Positions 11,401 through 23,600 of a stretch of 64,000 nucleotides of DNA are shown here, piece by piece. Under the pieces are notes generated by a model, which was not told where the DNA came from, made no database searches, and worked only from the letters and a program-made list of their open reading frames with translations. This DNA is from Ancylostoma caninum (taxonomy: Eukaryota; Nematoda; Chromadorea; Rhabditida; Ancylostomatidae). Numbering within the stretch: position 1 is the stretch's first letter; each line of letters starts with the position of its first letter. The position numbers and the translations under genes are program-made. Location of the stretch: contig JBAJFG010000240.1 in NCBI GenBank assembly GCA_037903475.1, positions 186,001 through 250,000 of the forward strand, given 5' to 3'.

Positions 11401-14400
11401 GTGCATATGCCACTCTTGAGTGACTCTTCTCCATTTCTAGTGGTATGCAAGTCATGCACTGTGTATAACGTTGAATGTGGGCAATTTCTTATTGCTTACT
11501 TGTCCACAACGACAGTAGCGCAATGTATATTAAATAGATGCGTGAGTTTGACGTTTGTGCGTCTATATGATGAAGGATAGGCTATATCGCATCGATGACG
11601 CGGCTCAGTCGCACCTAGCAACAGCATCGCCCCCATTTCATTGAGTATGCTGTGTTGACCGATCTTCATGTAAAATCCTTCAGAAAAAAATCATGTGTGT
11701 GCCTGACATACGATCGGCGCACGCTCTTAACTTAGGTAGCCCTAGTCACGATTGGTACGGACTCTTCCGCAGCAACAGCTTATTCAGAGAGGGTTTATCT
11801 CTTGCCCTGAATTTTTTTTTCAAGATAGGACGCTTGAGAGGAGCTGAGAACCGAAGGCGAGTGAGAAGTTGCTTCGTAGCCGGTCAAGACAAAATGTTAC
11901 ATATTCTAATAATAGAATTTGCAATAAATAACATAATTGTAAAGGTGCAGCCCAGTGGCGGACGCAGAAAGTGGGCGGGAGGGGGGGCGTGGGAAGAAAA
12001 GTGGGGTCTCCGCCGTTTTGGGGACCCAGACGGAAAATAAAATTAATAATAATATTAATTATAATAATAAACAATAAATAAAAAATATATTAAAAATAAT
12101 AATAAAAATAAACAATTAAAAATAAACTAACACAAGATTTTTATTTGTATTGTAAAGTAATTTCGAAAATTTGGCGACCCATTCTCGGGGGGGGGCGCGC
12201 CCCCCCCCCGCCCCCCCCCTGCGTCCGCCACTGGTGCAGCCGTATGAGAATGGCTTGGTTTGGACAGTTGTGACGGCATCATTCCGGAGAAATACATTTG
12301 CCATAGGAATGAGGCCTTCGGAAACAACGATTGGGTCGAAACGTGGGGCTCAAGAATAAATCTGGTTAGCAGATAATGCATGAAAATTATGAGGGGTCAG
12401 TAACGGATCATACAGATCTATTAGAAATAAGGAAAGAAATAAAGATGAAAAATTTGAAAAAAACATTCCTCTGATTTCTCTCTATAGCACGCCAAATATC
12501 CACCACAAACGAGAATTGTACAGCACGGTATTCACGTGTTTTAAGGTGTGGTGAATCCAAATCACTGCATTGAAGAGTGGATAGACGACAGTGTGGATGT
12601 GATCCTTTATGAGCGCATTTTCAATTGGGAAATAATGGCTGGAAACTACTTGGTGATATTTTTGACAATAGTATTATACGAGGCAACGTGAAAAGTTTCA
12701 AAGACATCCTATTTGAACATATTTCTCAATGAACTTCTTCCAAGCTCAGGTGAAGAATTCAAGATTTGGAAGCGAATTTCTTCGCGACTTTGCTAACTAT
12801 GAATTTCGATTACCTGATTCTTGGCATGGATACGATCAAGGGGCGCTAATGGTATTGTTTATTCGTTTGAACTCACTCGTAGTCTTTACATCTTGCTTCT
12901 GCATCCAAGATTTCTTCCTTAATTAACTTCTTCAATGCAAAATATATCAACTGCATCAGATGCTTCTCATGGAGGTTCTGATTCCGGAGTGCATCGATGA
13001 GTACCGCGCTTGCGAAGAATACTGGATAAATGCAGTAGACTACGAGACGTATATGGCTACTGTTTTATGTGCTAGGATGGCATTGGGAGCCAGACGAATA
13101 TGGCCTGGAAAAATTCGCTTCTATCGCAAATTTGGTGCTTTTGCTCGCGACGGATGGGCCACTCATGAAAGGTAAGAATGGATGCATTTTCTAGAAAAGA
13201 CTTACTGTAGGGCAGTCAAACTTGCTCATGTTTGCTGAAACACACGATACTAGGTGGGCTGATGTAGATTTTATGTTCCACGGCTGGAAGGAGAACAGCG
13301 TTGAAGAATGGGATAGCCCATTCGAAGCAGAAGTTGATTTGAAAGCATGTGGCCGAGGGTTAGACGGATGGAGATGGAAGGAGGATAAGAAGTCCAGTAT
13401 TGAAGGAATACGGTTTGGTTTTAGCTTTGGTTTCTGAGATTAACTAGGTTTACAACTGCTTCTGAACTTTTATCAATTTTAACGTCAACGCCGAGAAAAA
13501 TCACCGTAGAGAATTCCACCTGAGCTTGCTACTAGTCCTGCATTTGAGCGCGACCACATGTCTACTTGCTCTCACCATGTTCTTTCACTCCTTCTTATTT
13601 GCTCCACGTGGCAGCTGGTAGTTTTGCTAAGTGACAAACGCAGCCACCGTAATATTTTGATCTCTATTTCCATTTCGTTCTTACCTACTAGAGAGAAAAG
13701 AGCAGAATCATTGGGAAAACCCTTCCCAATCACTGAAATGACTCGATGACGCCTAATGAGAATTTTACTGTTTTTCTCTGCTTTAGAGATCTAAGTCTAT
13801 GTTAATATTAGAATGTGTTGAATCATTGTTAGATTACCAGTAACTCGTAAATTATTCATAGCCGCTCATGTCCTCAAAAACAGTTAGTGATCCGGTTTCT
13901 GGAGATAATGACATGAGGGTGAGCGGCTGGAAATCGGCACGTCTCATTCGCAGGTATATCAGGTTGATACAGAAGACATAGCAATTTCTTGTGTTGACTC
14001 CATTTTACGCCCCGTAAAATGATTCTGATCAGTAAGAAGCATTGGTTATCATATGAGCAGCTCCACACCGTGCACTCAGAACTCAAGAAACTACCTAGCG
14101 AAAATTAGGGAGAACTCCCAGCGTATCTCGACTGTTCCTCGATTTTAGTGTTGCTGAATAAGAGCTTCCGATACTAGTGGTGCAACAGCAACACGGCAAT
14201 TTTCCTGAAAAATTGATAACTACTGATCAGCTTCTTTCCAACAAAGTTTGCACCAGCTTTCGGAAGCAGATTTCGGTCTACCGCTGTAGCGCAGAAATTA
14301 GGTGTTCGATCATCTCGGGCGTTTTTTTAGCAGTCTGCTCGCTATTTTTTCGAGCAAATGACGATAGTAGGTACTGTTGAAGGTGTTTCTTCCAAAAAGC

Positions 14401-15322
14401 AGACTGGAGAGAATCATTCAGCAAGAATCCTAGAAACAGCAAAAGAAATGCTTCGGAAAATGCTCGTTTAGGTTTCATCAAAGGCAAAGCCACTGCACTT
14501 AAGCTCATATGTGCGATATGTGATAACCAAATACAAAGAAAGTAATTTGGAAACGAGATCTCCAGATATTTTTAGTTGTTTCACGACTGCCAATTTCAAT
14601 GAACAACATTTACTCCTACAAATCCTTTTTGGAGAGATTTTTAAGTTTTTTTTTTTGAGAAACCTAGCATCATTCCTTCTGCATCAACTTAGCATAAATA
14701 TTTTGCATTCGGGCGGCTTCAAGAAGGGGGAAAGAGGCGTCTGTTACCTTGTCTGCAGTTACGGTTACCACGCGGTGACGACCGCTTGATCACCAGGTTC
14801 GATCAATGGGAGGACGCCGCAGGATGCATCTTGTGGGAGTTCTCACTGAGTTGTATAATAGTATGGTTTCACATTATGTGCATACTAGAACATCTAGGCG
14901 AAAGTGTAGAAATTATAATAGACTGGAGCACCGAATCAGCCACTCACACCATGCCGCAGCCATTGATGAAGTCTTACACTCACGCCCTGAGCAACCCGAC
15001 TGTATATATGTATGTATTGTGATGCTATATATGAGGGTGGTAATAATCGACTCCTGGATATCAGCAAAACGTAGAGATACAGTACTACTCTTCCTGAACA
15101 GGGGAAGCTTTTTTCAACGTGACTGCTGCATTTGAACCGTGTAAAAACTGGTTTCTTGCTTATCGATGAATACTTCTTAGTTCCTAGTCCGTTCATTTCA
15201 GAGAAGACATAAAATTAGCCGAGGCGTACTACCGAGAAGATTTCCCCAAAGAAGCAAGAGTTCATCCACTCATTGACAAGTTGAGTGTTGCGGACTGTTA
15301 TCCAGGTTGTGATCACCGATAG
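2419..15322 (+). CDS. DUF273 family putative glycosyltransferase, copy A
   Basis: Nine exons join into 1,140 nt (379 aa): 2419-2558, 3819-3917, 5805-5925, 6179-6257, 12546-12652, 12750-12851, 12960-13171, 13254-13412, 15202-15322. No stop or frameshift is seen and every junction phase matches copies C and D. Exon 1 encodes a basic stretch then a hydrophobic signal anchor ([16 protein letters not shown]), so a type II Golgi/ER membrane protein is likely. Exon 3 carries [12 protein letters not shown], exon 4 [13 protein letters not shown] with a DxD-type DAD, and exon 6 [11 protein letters not shown]. Cysteines near the C-terminus (DCYPGCD) match the family. DUF273 is nematode-restricted and resembles GT-A glycosyltransferases; the donor and acceptor are unknown. 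Start: ATG 2419 lies 12 nt after a CTCTTCAG acceptor that could accept a spliced leader; ATG 2440 is an alternative. Intron 4 is 6,288 nt and holds nested transposons; introns 2 and 8 are also long. Whether such a gene is efficiently spliced is not known. Confidence 0.85.
2752..2935. repeat. AT-rich hairpin (short inverted repeat) in intron 1 of copy A
   Basis: The left arm from about 2752 (GAATTTCGTATTGTTTTATA) is mirrored by the right arm ending about 2935 (reverse complement, one or two mismatches). Between them AT-rich repeats of AAATAAACTT face GTTTATTTAAG, so the palindrome nearly closes on itself. It could be a small MITE. The length is too great for a typical worm pre-miRNA. Confidence 0.6.
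3148..3323 (-). mobile_element. MITE family 2, copy 1
   Basis: Terminal inverted repeats based on GTCCTTGTCGAAAAGATAGA flank a GC-rich interior with GGCGGGACCT/AGGTCCCGCC and the word GCATGCTCT. The same order of blocks is found at 19122-19296 and 62302-62470. This copy is inverted relative to those two. It sits in intron 1 of gene A. No coding capacity. Confidence 0.7.
4395..5690. mobile_element. Foldback element of about 1.3 kb with GC-rich palindromic core, intron 2 of copy A
   Basis: The left arm (about 4395-4730) and right arm (about 5400-5690) are inverted copies. The clearest match is the block with TCGATCGATAAGATCAA, CTTCACGCGTCCACTCGGCC and CACGTC near 4650-4710 and its reverse complement near 5412-5470. 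Inside, 4870-5150 contains at least eight alternating GCTCGCACGG / CCGTGCGAGC words, so the core is itself a nest of hairpins. No credible transposase is seen; the overlapping open frames on both strands here come from the palindromes. An A-tract of 19 nt lies at about 4588. Confidence 0.65.
6574..9998 (-). mobile_element. Full-length RTE-clade non-LTR retrotransposon
   Basis: The 3,425-nt element is flanked by a perfect 12-bp target duplication ATAGAGGCAGGT (6562-6573 and 9999-10010). Its 3' end (left side on this strand) is a short tandem tail of TCAAGGTGA units, as is usual for RTE elements, instead of poly(A). One long reading frame encodes an APE endonuclease followed by a reverse transcriptase. 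The 5' leader (about 9435-9998) is not truncated in any obvious way. It inserted into the mariner near the codons after the transposase's third catalytic region, so it is younger than the mariner. Confidence 0.93.
6591..9434 (-). pseudogene. RTE ORF: APE endonuclease plus reverse transcriptase, two nonsense codons
   Basis: The frame runs from [12 protein letters not shown] (9434) to the stop at 6591-6593 without any frameshift, 948 codons, but contains two in-frame stops: TAG at 9276-9278 (after FDTGE) and TGA at 7146-7148 (after RRKRAA). The endonuclease keeps GDFNAKIG and the GSDHRLL motif. The reverse transcriptase keeps [35 protein letters not shown] and the catalytic FADDIVLI. The C-terminal domain ([38 protein letters not shown]) is typical of RTE. 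Each stop differs by one base from a likely sense codon (GAG and TGG), so the element died recently. Its second stop-to-end segment could still be translated only by readthrough. Confidence 0.9.
10011..10860 (-). pseudogene. Mariner transposase remnant, 5' part
   Basis: Read on the - strand, the helix-turn-helix half shows HENKS and NGDESLD (10820-10650), and the catalytic half shows NNSFHGRI, then [13 protein letters not shown] near 10420-10330 where active mariners have an acidic residue before the W(I/V)xYDNRRRS motif. A third block resembling ARPHVA..TV follows near 10080-10050. Several stops and frame changes break the sequence, so it cannot encode an active enzyme. The reading continues at 6561-6310 beyond the RTE insertion, where it is also full of stops. 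Confidence 0.8.
11536..11745. mobile_element. MITE family 1, decayed copy
   Basis: The words GTGCGTCTATATGATGAAG (about 11556) and TTGACCGATCTTCATG (about 11655), with a GCGCACGCTC end near 11718, follow the order seen in the intact copies at 25589, 34484 and 42444. The terminal AGGGCAATTT repeats are eroded, so the boundaries are uncertain. It lies in intron 4 of copy A, right of the mariner. Confidence 0.5.
11953..12233. mobile_element. hAT-type MITE with 8-bp target duplication
   Basis: The 281-nt element starts CAGTGGCGGACGCAG and ends CTGCGTCCGCCACTG. It is flanked by a perfect 8-bp duplication GTGCAGCC (11945-11952 and 12234-12241), the size expected for the hAT superfamily. The interior has long G and C runs next to the ends and an extremely AT-rich centre (12039-12125). 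There is no coding capacity. Confidence 0.9.
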
Positions 15323-17689
15323 TATTAGCCGATGATTTTTGTATTTCTCTTATGGTTGAGTCATTTCTTTAATACGAGCACTTCTGTATCATTGTTGGTT
15401 GTTGATAAATATTCATTGATTTGTAAAAAAAAGTTTATTCACTAGGAACTGGAATAACGACTTTGTGACACTATTCGAAAAAATGACAGGCAAATGTGAC
15501 ATTGAGCCTGCTCCTCTCTTTTCTCTTGCAGCATTAAAAACTAAAGGCGGATGTATGAGAATAAGAATTTCTGTTGCCATAACACAGGTCAAGGCTAGAA
15601 TTTTCCCAATAAAGGTTCTACCTTTGATCAGGACAGTTAACGTTGATAACTTTCCTCGTTTGTCGACAAAAACATTAAAGAGGTTGGCAAGAATGCTCGT
15701 GCTTTCAGAGGTACCCTAATATCTGATGGCTTCGCGCAATTAATGACTTGTGCTGATAATATAGATTGCATTATAATTGTGAGAAAGTGCCGATTTCTGT
15801 TGTTCATATTGGGACAAATTTATTGTAGTTACTAAACTTGAAGTGCAGTATATAAGTGTGCTTTGTTTCACGTCTGTGGATAAATAAATAAAAGTGCTGC
15901 TACTTTTCAATCAAAGTTATAGTTTTAAAGAGTCAGCCAGTGCACTGCTCGAAAGGTTTTTTTTTTTTCGAAATTACATGCAACATTATCCCTAGATTGT
16001 ATGAAGGCTTCATGCAAGCTGGTGATAACGTCGCATGTAGGTTGTACACATTGCCAAAACGTTATATGTAAGCTTACAAAAAATGTGCAAATAAGGCATA
16101 CACGGAAGTTGTTTTGACCCTGAAAAAAATTGTACTCAAGTTATTTTGACTCAACACAGACCACAACGTTTAAATCTTGGCTCACTTCTGGTGCGGAGAA
16201 AAGTCAGTGATCTGGTAATGATTCACAAAACAATAACTGGCGTTACCAATGCAAACATCTTGAGTTTCTTTAAATGCATCACTTCCACTAATAGTGGCTG
16301 ACTTGATTAAAATTTCATTCCACAAACCAATCACATCCACAAGGCAGCATTTTTGTTATCCATGCAGCAGCCCAATATTTGAATCCCAGCGACATTCATC
16401 GTGTCCCTATTAAAGTGGAGCAATTCAGAAAATTAGCAAAGGGGTTCATCAAGTGATAAAATGTTCTCGATATGTACAAAAGGATATACTGCTTCGTGGA
16501 TGTACTAAAGTTCCTATCATCTGTGATGTGTGATATACGTTAATTGCGTTTTTATTTCCGCCCAAATGGCCTCTCCATGTATTAATGAATAAACTAAAAT
16601 AAGTTGTTTCGACCTCAATAATATAGCGTGTAGGTTGGCTTGACTCGAAAAGTTGCGTCCAAGTTGTTTCGAACCTGGAAAGATCGCATGTGAGTTAGAT
16701 CCTATGACAAATTTCACATTTAGGTTGATTTAGCCCTAAAAGCTTACATGTAACAACTAGAAACTTTTTGAGTGAGGTAGCCAATGCCACATTTTTTTTA
16801 TAACAAAGATCCTATGGATTGCCAACAAATATTTCTAGACTAATATGCTTCTAATCCTGAGGAAAAGGCAGAGCAGCCGAGCACTGTGGCAGGTGAGATG
16901 CAGAACTGGGTTGCTGCAAAACCAGTTCAAGCGTCTCGGCCTGAAAACATAGGGCAACGGTGGAATATACGAGAAAAATTAACGTTGGTGAGTTCTGACA
17001 ACAACAATGCCCAACTGATCTTGGGCGCCGCACCAGCTACGCGACGCGGCAGGCCTGAAGACCTGTGATGCACGAGTGATTGACCGGCACTGAATGAGAC
17101 GGGAAGTATTCCAAGACCAAGGTAAAACGCAGATGGGACGTACACATTTGCTTCGTTGTGTCCCTTTGTGGCCCTTGCGTGATTCTTATGTTCCACACAC
17201 CTGTCTTTAACAAGACCTTAAAGGAGTAAAAACGCGAGTATTTAATGTATGATCATTGCACAAGAAAAAAGAGAAAAGCGATAGAAGTCGATGCAGTTTG
17301 GCAGTCAACACACATCTTTCTCACTATCGTTCCAAATCATATCCCCCATTTTTTTCTATACAATAGATTCTGTGAATACCTTTACAATAAAAACATGAAT
17401 ACCTTTACAATAAAAACAGTCGGACAAGTTCAAGCGCTTATAACTTGAAAAGACTAGTATTGAATATGGGGTTTCTCGATAACTCCATCTCCACTGGTTT
17501 ACTCCCTAGTAGCTTTCATTTTATTATCGGTCTATTTCAAGTGCTGTTCGCAACTAGAGAAGCTCTCTGAAGAGTGAGTCTTAATGCGACGTTCCCACAG
17601 GGTCTTCCACTTCTTTAGAACTCGTTCAGAAACATTGCTGGGGAACAAATATTTATTTTTCCCGCCCCAGAGTAATATTTTTTGTTCAG
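15323..17689. other. Intergenic between DUF273 copies A and B
   Basis: No supported gene. Between about 16010 and 16780 a degenerate 35-40-nt unit recurs (core GCATGTAGGTTGnTTYGACCC). A TAAATAAATAAAAG poly(A)-signal-rich stretch lies near 15880. The 16850-17070 open frames on both strands have no splice support or recognisable domain. Confidence 0.5.
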
Positions 17690-20600
17690 ATGTCCCCAAG
17701 AGAAAAGTACCTGCTTTATCTATGTTGTGTAACCTTCATATCTTTCTTGTCTTTGATAATGCTTGTGGGTCCACTGACTACAAATGAGCCTCGATGGGCT
17801 CCACTGAAAATGAAGAGGTAAGGTTGCTAGAGTACCGTGGCTGTCAAACTTTCATGTTTACCACAAGTTGTATACGTTACTGGATATTACGAAATTTACT
17901 CATGTCGAGAATGTAGCTGGTTGCAGTTAGACGCCCTAAAACGGTAAATTATGAGTGAGACTCGTTCACAATCAGCGCAGATAGTTATTTCACAGCTGAA
18001 GACGAGACTGCGTCGCGCCACCTTTGCAGCGCGGCAGACCACCTACGCGTTGTCGCTGTCGAGCGATGTAGGGATTGGCGCTTCGCCCTTTCTTTTACAT
18101 AATTACGTACGCAATCCCGACAGCGCTCGACAACCTTACCGTGGAGCTCATCTGCCGCGCCGCATGGGTAGCGCGGCGCGGCCTCTTTTTCAGGTGTGCA
18201 ATAACGATTGAAGTGTGTGTCTGCCAAAGAGGTTAGGAAGCAGTCAGACAGTTTCCGCTGTTGTTAGGGTAACCCCAAGCCACGTAGATTGGAAATGAAT
18301 ACAACAGACCACAAACTGATGGTAGTAGAAAAGATGCGTATCGATTTCGTCATGGCTATCGGCTTTCGGCGTTGCGACTACCTGCGCTTTCAGGGAATAC
18401 GTACAAACCAACATTCTCACTGTTTATAGCCCAACAAGTCGACAGCAGCGAGAGCTTCTCTACACAAAACAAAAAAACTCGGAGGAATGTTCACACACCT
18501 ATGGTCGAGTTATGATTCTTGTCATGTACTCAGGTGATGGAAAAAAGTATGTTCATTTTTGATCCAGTGTACAATTCAAATATTGTCTGGCTTTTGTCAG
18601 CTTTCATGGAACTGCACAAAAAACACTGGAATGCTATGCGAAAATCAAAAACTACGAATTGGTCCAGGTTGACATCGATATTAACGAAAGAATTCGAAAC
18701 GCTTGTTCTAAGCACAAAGTGGTTAGTGGTTGTCATTCAGCTCAAGGAATGCGCAACTACTATTATTTATTTTTGGAAGACATGCACACTCACACTCACA
18801 GGACAACACGCCAGAAACTGACAGCACAGTTTCTCGGCTCCATACATCTTGTGGTGCGTCACAAGTCCGAGCCATTCTTGAAGACTAAGTTTATTTCCAG
18901 GCGAAATTCAGAAAGTACTGCGCAGCGGCCGAATTCTTGAAGGACACAGACTGGATGCTCGTTATAGATGATAACACTGGTATTGTGCATTCTCTTTTTT
19001 ACACAGTTTGGCTCCGCTGTTTTTTTTTTCTTTTGTATACCGGTAAGACTTGTTTGAAGTACACCATCTGTGTTTTACGTTCCTCCACTTCTCTTTCTGG
19101 CAAGCTGAAGCCTGGTCTGTAAGTCGTTGTCGAAAAGATAGACGGATTGCGTGTGCGGTATCATAGCGTTGCAGCCGCTCAATCGCGGCGGGACCTGCTG
19201 GACCCCCTCATTTAGGGCATGCTCTCTCAGCGTACATCGTTCAGGTCCCGCCGTGGTTCTGCAGCTACATCATTCGTTTATCTTTTCGAGGAGGACTATA
19301 CACCGAGTGAACCCAGCATTTATTTTAAAAAGGTTGGAGTGAAAACGTAGGGGAATGAACGCCATAGTTCGCCGTGAGCACCAGTCCTTCTTGAATGAAC
19401 TATGGTTGAATAAGTAGAATGAATGAATGAATGAATGAATGAATGAATGAATGAATGAATGAATGAATGAATGAATGAATGAATGAATGAATGAATGAAT
19501 GAATGAATGAATGACACGCTGTGCACCACCTGACCACAATGGAACGTTTTATGGACATGAAGAGCACATTTCAAGTGATGCACCGTGTTCATCATGTAGC
19601 CACACGGGGACGAAAAGGCGTAGTGCAGCATGAGCATGATGTTGTCCTCAATGTTATACGGAATCTCGATTCTACTCATTATTGCGAAATATATGTATGG
19701 GATAAGGAAAAGTCTGCCTGACTTATAGATTCTTTTTTAACCTAACAGTCAGTAATGAGCATAATGAGCAGGGACTACCTACTATTATATTTTTGAGGCC
19801 TGTCACCATTTCCCTTCCTCCAGGACTACACACGAGTGGGAATTCTGGGAATGAGAAAATTTAACCACACCCAGTACCACATTATTATTCCCAAAAAATG
19901 ATCCATTGGCAGTGAGCCTCAACTGGGTGGAGCAAGTCACAATTAGAGGGTGGAAAGTCAGGAGAACAGGGAAAGATGATGGTGTTCACTGTCTAAGCCC
20001 ACCTCCACTATTCCGTAATCGACCTCTTCATTGAAATGCACAGTTCTCCACCTTAGCTGGTTCTCTCCTGAACATCCTCCAGTGTCTGGAGCTGTGCGCT
20101 CAGAAGTGTCAGTAACTGTCCTCCTGCACTAATGAAGGTGTTGCTAGCCACAGTGTTCGCCGAGGACCCCTAGAACAAGCTAAAATAGGAGATTTGGTCG
20201 AAAGTGGATCTACCAGTCCGAAGCAGCGATCTCAGGGCAGCCTTTTATAGCCCCACACAGTAGATGTCGAATTGCACCCGAATATTCTTTGGCTAACAAC
20301 ATTTTCCCCTGATTTTTCAAAATAATAGGAGCTTTTTAAAAATTTTGGGCAGGAGCTCCTCTTCAACAAGCAGTTCCATCCTCACAATCACGTTGTTTGA
20401 TTCCGCCCATTTTTTGAAATTTTTAGCTGTAGCAAATCCAGATCATTGCATCGAAGAGTGGATTGACGACCGAGTCAATTTTGTTCTGTATGATCAGACG
20501 AATAACTGGGACGTTTCGAGCGATAGCTATCTAGTACGTTGGATTTCAGACGTAGCTTTCCAATATTCTTGGTACATTCCCATAGAAATTAACTACATCT

Positions 20601-23600
20601 CGAGTTCTTTTCTTTGTAGATTCGCAAATCGCAGTGGTCAAAGCAATTCCTACAAGAATTAGCCGAGAAAGAATTTCAACTGACTTTTGCTTGGTGGAGC
20701 AAGCATGGTGAAGAGAGTATGGCGGTACGTCCTTATTGTGAATTCTAATATATAATGAATGTCTTTGTAAGTCAGCCGCATAAGACCTTGGACCCTCGAA
20801 AACGTCTTCGCGACATGTTTTAATGCAGGCAGACTAAGTGACGGTCATCTAGTGAAGCGGCACCACGAATCTACATCTTCACACTTTGCACAATTTTTCC
20901 TTGAAAAATCATGGAAGAATCGAATTTATTTCATGTGAAGGTTTCGAGGACCTTGTGGATCATGATTTGTCCTCGTTCCCTTTCTCCGCCAGGTGTACAC
21001 CCTCACAACCCACCTCGATTCGTTACCGATCGCGTCGCATATGCCTGGCCGTCGCCCAGAAGCCATCGCTTCGCGATGTAGTATGAACACTGTCTGAGGA
21101 TTTCATTCGCAAGGATCAGGACCTGCTGCCGCGCGCCAAACCACGTCTTGTTAGGACCTGTTAGCATGTGCCACGTCATGAGAACTTTCGAGATACAGAA
21201 TTCTGTAATCAACATGTGTGCGGATGCGCAGGCAAGCAGAGTGCCACGACATGGATGGTGCGGTGCGTGCGAGCGGGTCCGGATCACTGCAGTCTTCTAC
21301 ATTTGTAAATAAATAGATTTATAAAACACTATGAGTTTTGGATGTGCATTGAGAGTTTCTTTTTGTTTCTTTTGAAAGAATTGAGGTGAATATTATCCTA
21401 AGGTAGTTACTAAGTAATAAATACCGATCCAACACGTAGTAGCATCAAATAATAGATAATAATAAGAAACCCCTCTATCGCATCTCAGTGAAAGAAATTG
21501 AAAATTTATCGGACTCCAGGTACAGCTGATCCATGAGCTTTCATCCGATGGAACCCGTGACTACAAGGAATGCGTGAAGCAGTGGCGTTCCGCAGTAAAC
21601 TACGACATTTCGCCAGTCTGTGCACGGGCGGTCCTTGGATTCCAGCGATTGTGGCCTAACAAAATACGTATCTACAGAAAAGCCCACGCATGGGCGAGAG
21701 AAGCGTTCCTGACCGGTAACTTGTGAGTTTCACAGTGCCTAAAAAGGAGAAATCAGTGAAAAGCCTAGTGAGGTAGGGTTTCGTCGAAGAGAAAGTGTAT
21801 TTACAGCTGGTGTGATAGCGATTTCATGCTCCACGATTGGCAGGAGGAAAGCCTTCAGAAAAAGACGTATATCAGCCCTAATCATGACGAGATCGATCCA
21901 GATGTTTGCGCACGCAGAGAGAACGGCTGGAATTGGTTACCAAATAAGTACACGAATGTGTCTAGAGTGAAGTGAGCTTTAGTTTTTATTCTATTTAACA
22001 ATAAAGTAGCTTTAAGCTTCCGAAGACTGACCCTTTTACAGTCCATGGATTTTCCAGAAAGTACTAGTTTCCAAATCCCTAATAAGAACATGGTTAAAAT
22101 TCGGAAATAGGTAAAAATTCAAATGCTGCTCTTCAGATCTGATATTTTAGTTAGATTTTTGGAGTATTGAGGAAATATAAACGTTATAAACCTTACATCT
22201 CATATCCCAAATGTTCTGAATCACACCGAATCCATAATTGCAGCTGAACCCTTAACATATTTCAAGATCGATACTATGTACACGATTCATAGCTCTACGG
22301 AACGGTGAAAACACAATAGAATCTTTTTTTTTCTCTTCAAGCTTAAATTTTTGATATCCTTCAGATATCCTTCTCGAGAAATTTGCAAAACTTCGATTTT
22401 TTTGATTGAGAATTTTCAAGCAACCAAAATTCGTCCGAATAGAAACAAATGGACCCTATCCAATATATTTTATCCAGTCGAGTATATGCCCTCAAATGAA
22501 TAGGCTGGAGTGGTTTGGATGTTTCGCTACGGAATAAAAATATATCCATATTATTATATTTCCATATTATATATTGGATATGTGTATTGAAGTGTATTGG
22601 ATATGTATTATATACTGGATATGAATTATATATTGGATACCATATTATCCATATTATATATTGGATATGTGTATCCACCCGTCTTACTGCAAGGAATCTT
22701 CATCCGGTTGACATCCAATCGATGAAGATCCGTAGTCTGTTGCAAGAAAGATTCGTTCTAAATCTCACCAATGCACCGAATTCTCAATAGAATAGATTAC
22801 TTATAATTCTTAAGGGAATGGATAAATGGATGTGCATATATCTAAGCGCGTTTCCTCACATGGATAAATGTAATGGACACGATCCTGATGACTTCCTGTG
22901 CCTAACTCTATTGATTTTTCTTCCTACTTCTCTGATGGTTATTTTCATTTTCCAGCCAGGAAAACATACTGAACAAAAATTTATGGCCCATGTGCAAACA
23001 TCATTCCGTTGAGAACACATGAGGATAGCTGGGAATGGCTCATCCCTTCCCTTTAGTGCAACTCGTTCTTCGTGATCCGTCAATTTTCGCGGCCTTCTCT
23101 AAAGCAACGGTTTGCGAAAATTCGAAAAAAAAATCCATCAGTGACTCATGTAATTCTGTAATCCTAGCGGATAAAATTTTAGTACATTTATTTTTAGAAG
23201 AAATTTACGTATTTTATGGCAATTCAATCAGCTGATGCCTATACCGCGCTAAACATACATATGCTGAGCATATCGGGTTTTTTAATCACAGAACTCGTCC
23301 ACGTTATATTCCTGAATGATCGAAACACCCTTGGATTTATCATTATCCAGGGAAGTCCATTGCACCTTTCAGTTTCTTGCGCTGCCCTAAATACACAGTC
23401 GTAAGAAAAATCAAAATAAAGTCAAGTCACAGCTCTGCTTTACCCCAGCTATGGCTTCTCGTGGCAAACTCTGACACCTATCACGGGAATAAACTTCGAA
23501 ATGTTTATAAATTTTCTTTAAAGTTATCAAAGAAACGAGATGATGAAGTGGTTTGGGCACTGAAATCCCAAAACCATGATGGAAAATCACTGAAATATAG

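Noticed and set aside
16886..17068. Overlapping frames on both strands with RRGRPEDL-like sequence
   Set aside because: No splice sites, no partner exons and no recognisable family.
19418..19514. CRISPR-like regular array
   Set aside because: It is a 4-nt microsatellite without spacers, and the window is eukaryotic.
19270..19679. Two overlapping - strand open frames with SFIH repeats
   Set aside because: They are translations of the (GAAT)n microsatellite in intron 4 of copy B.
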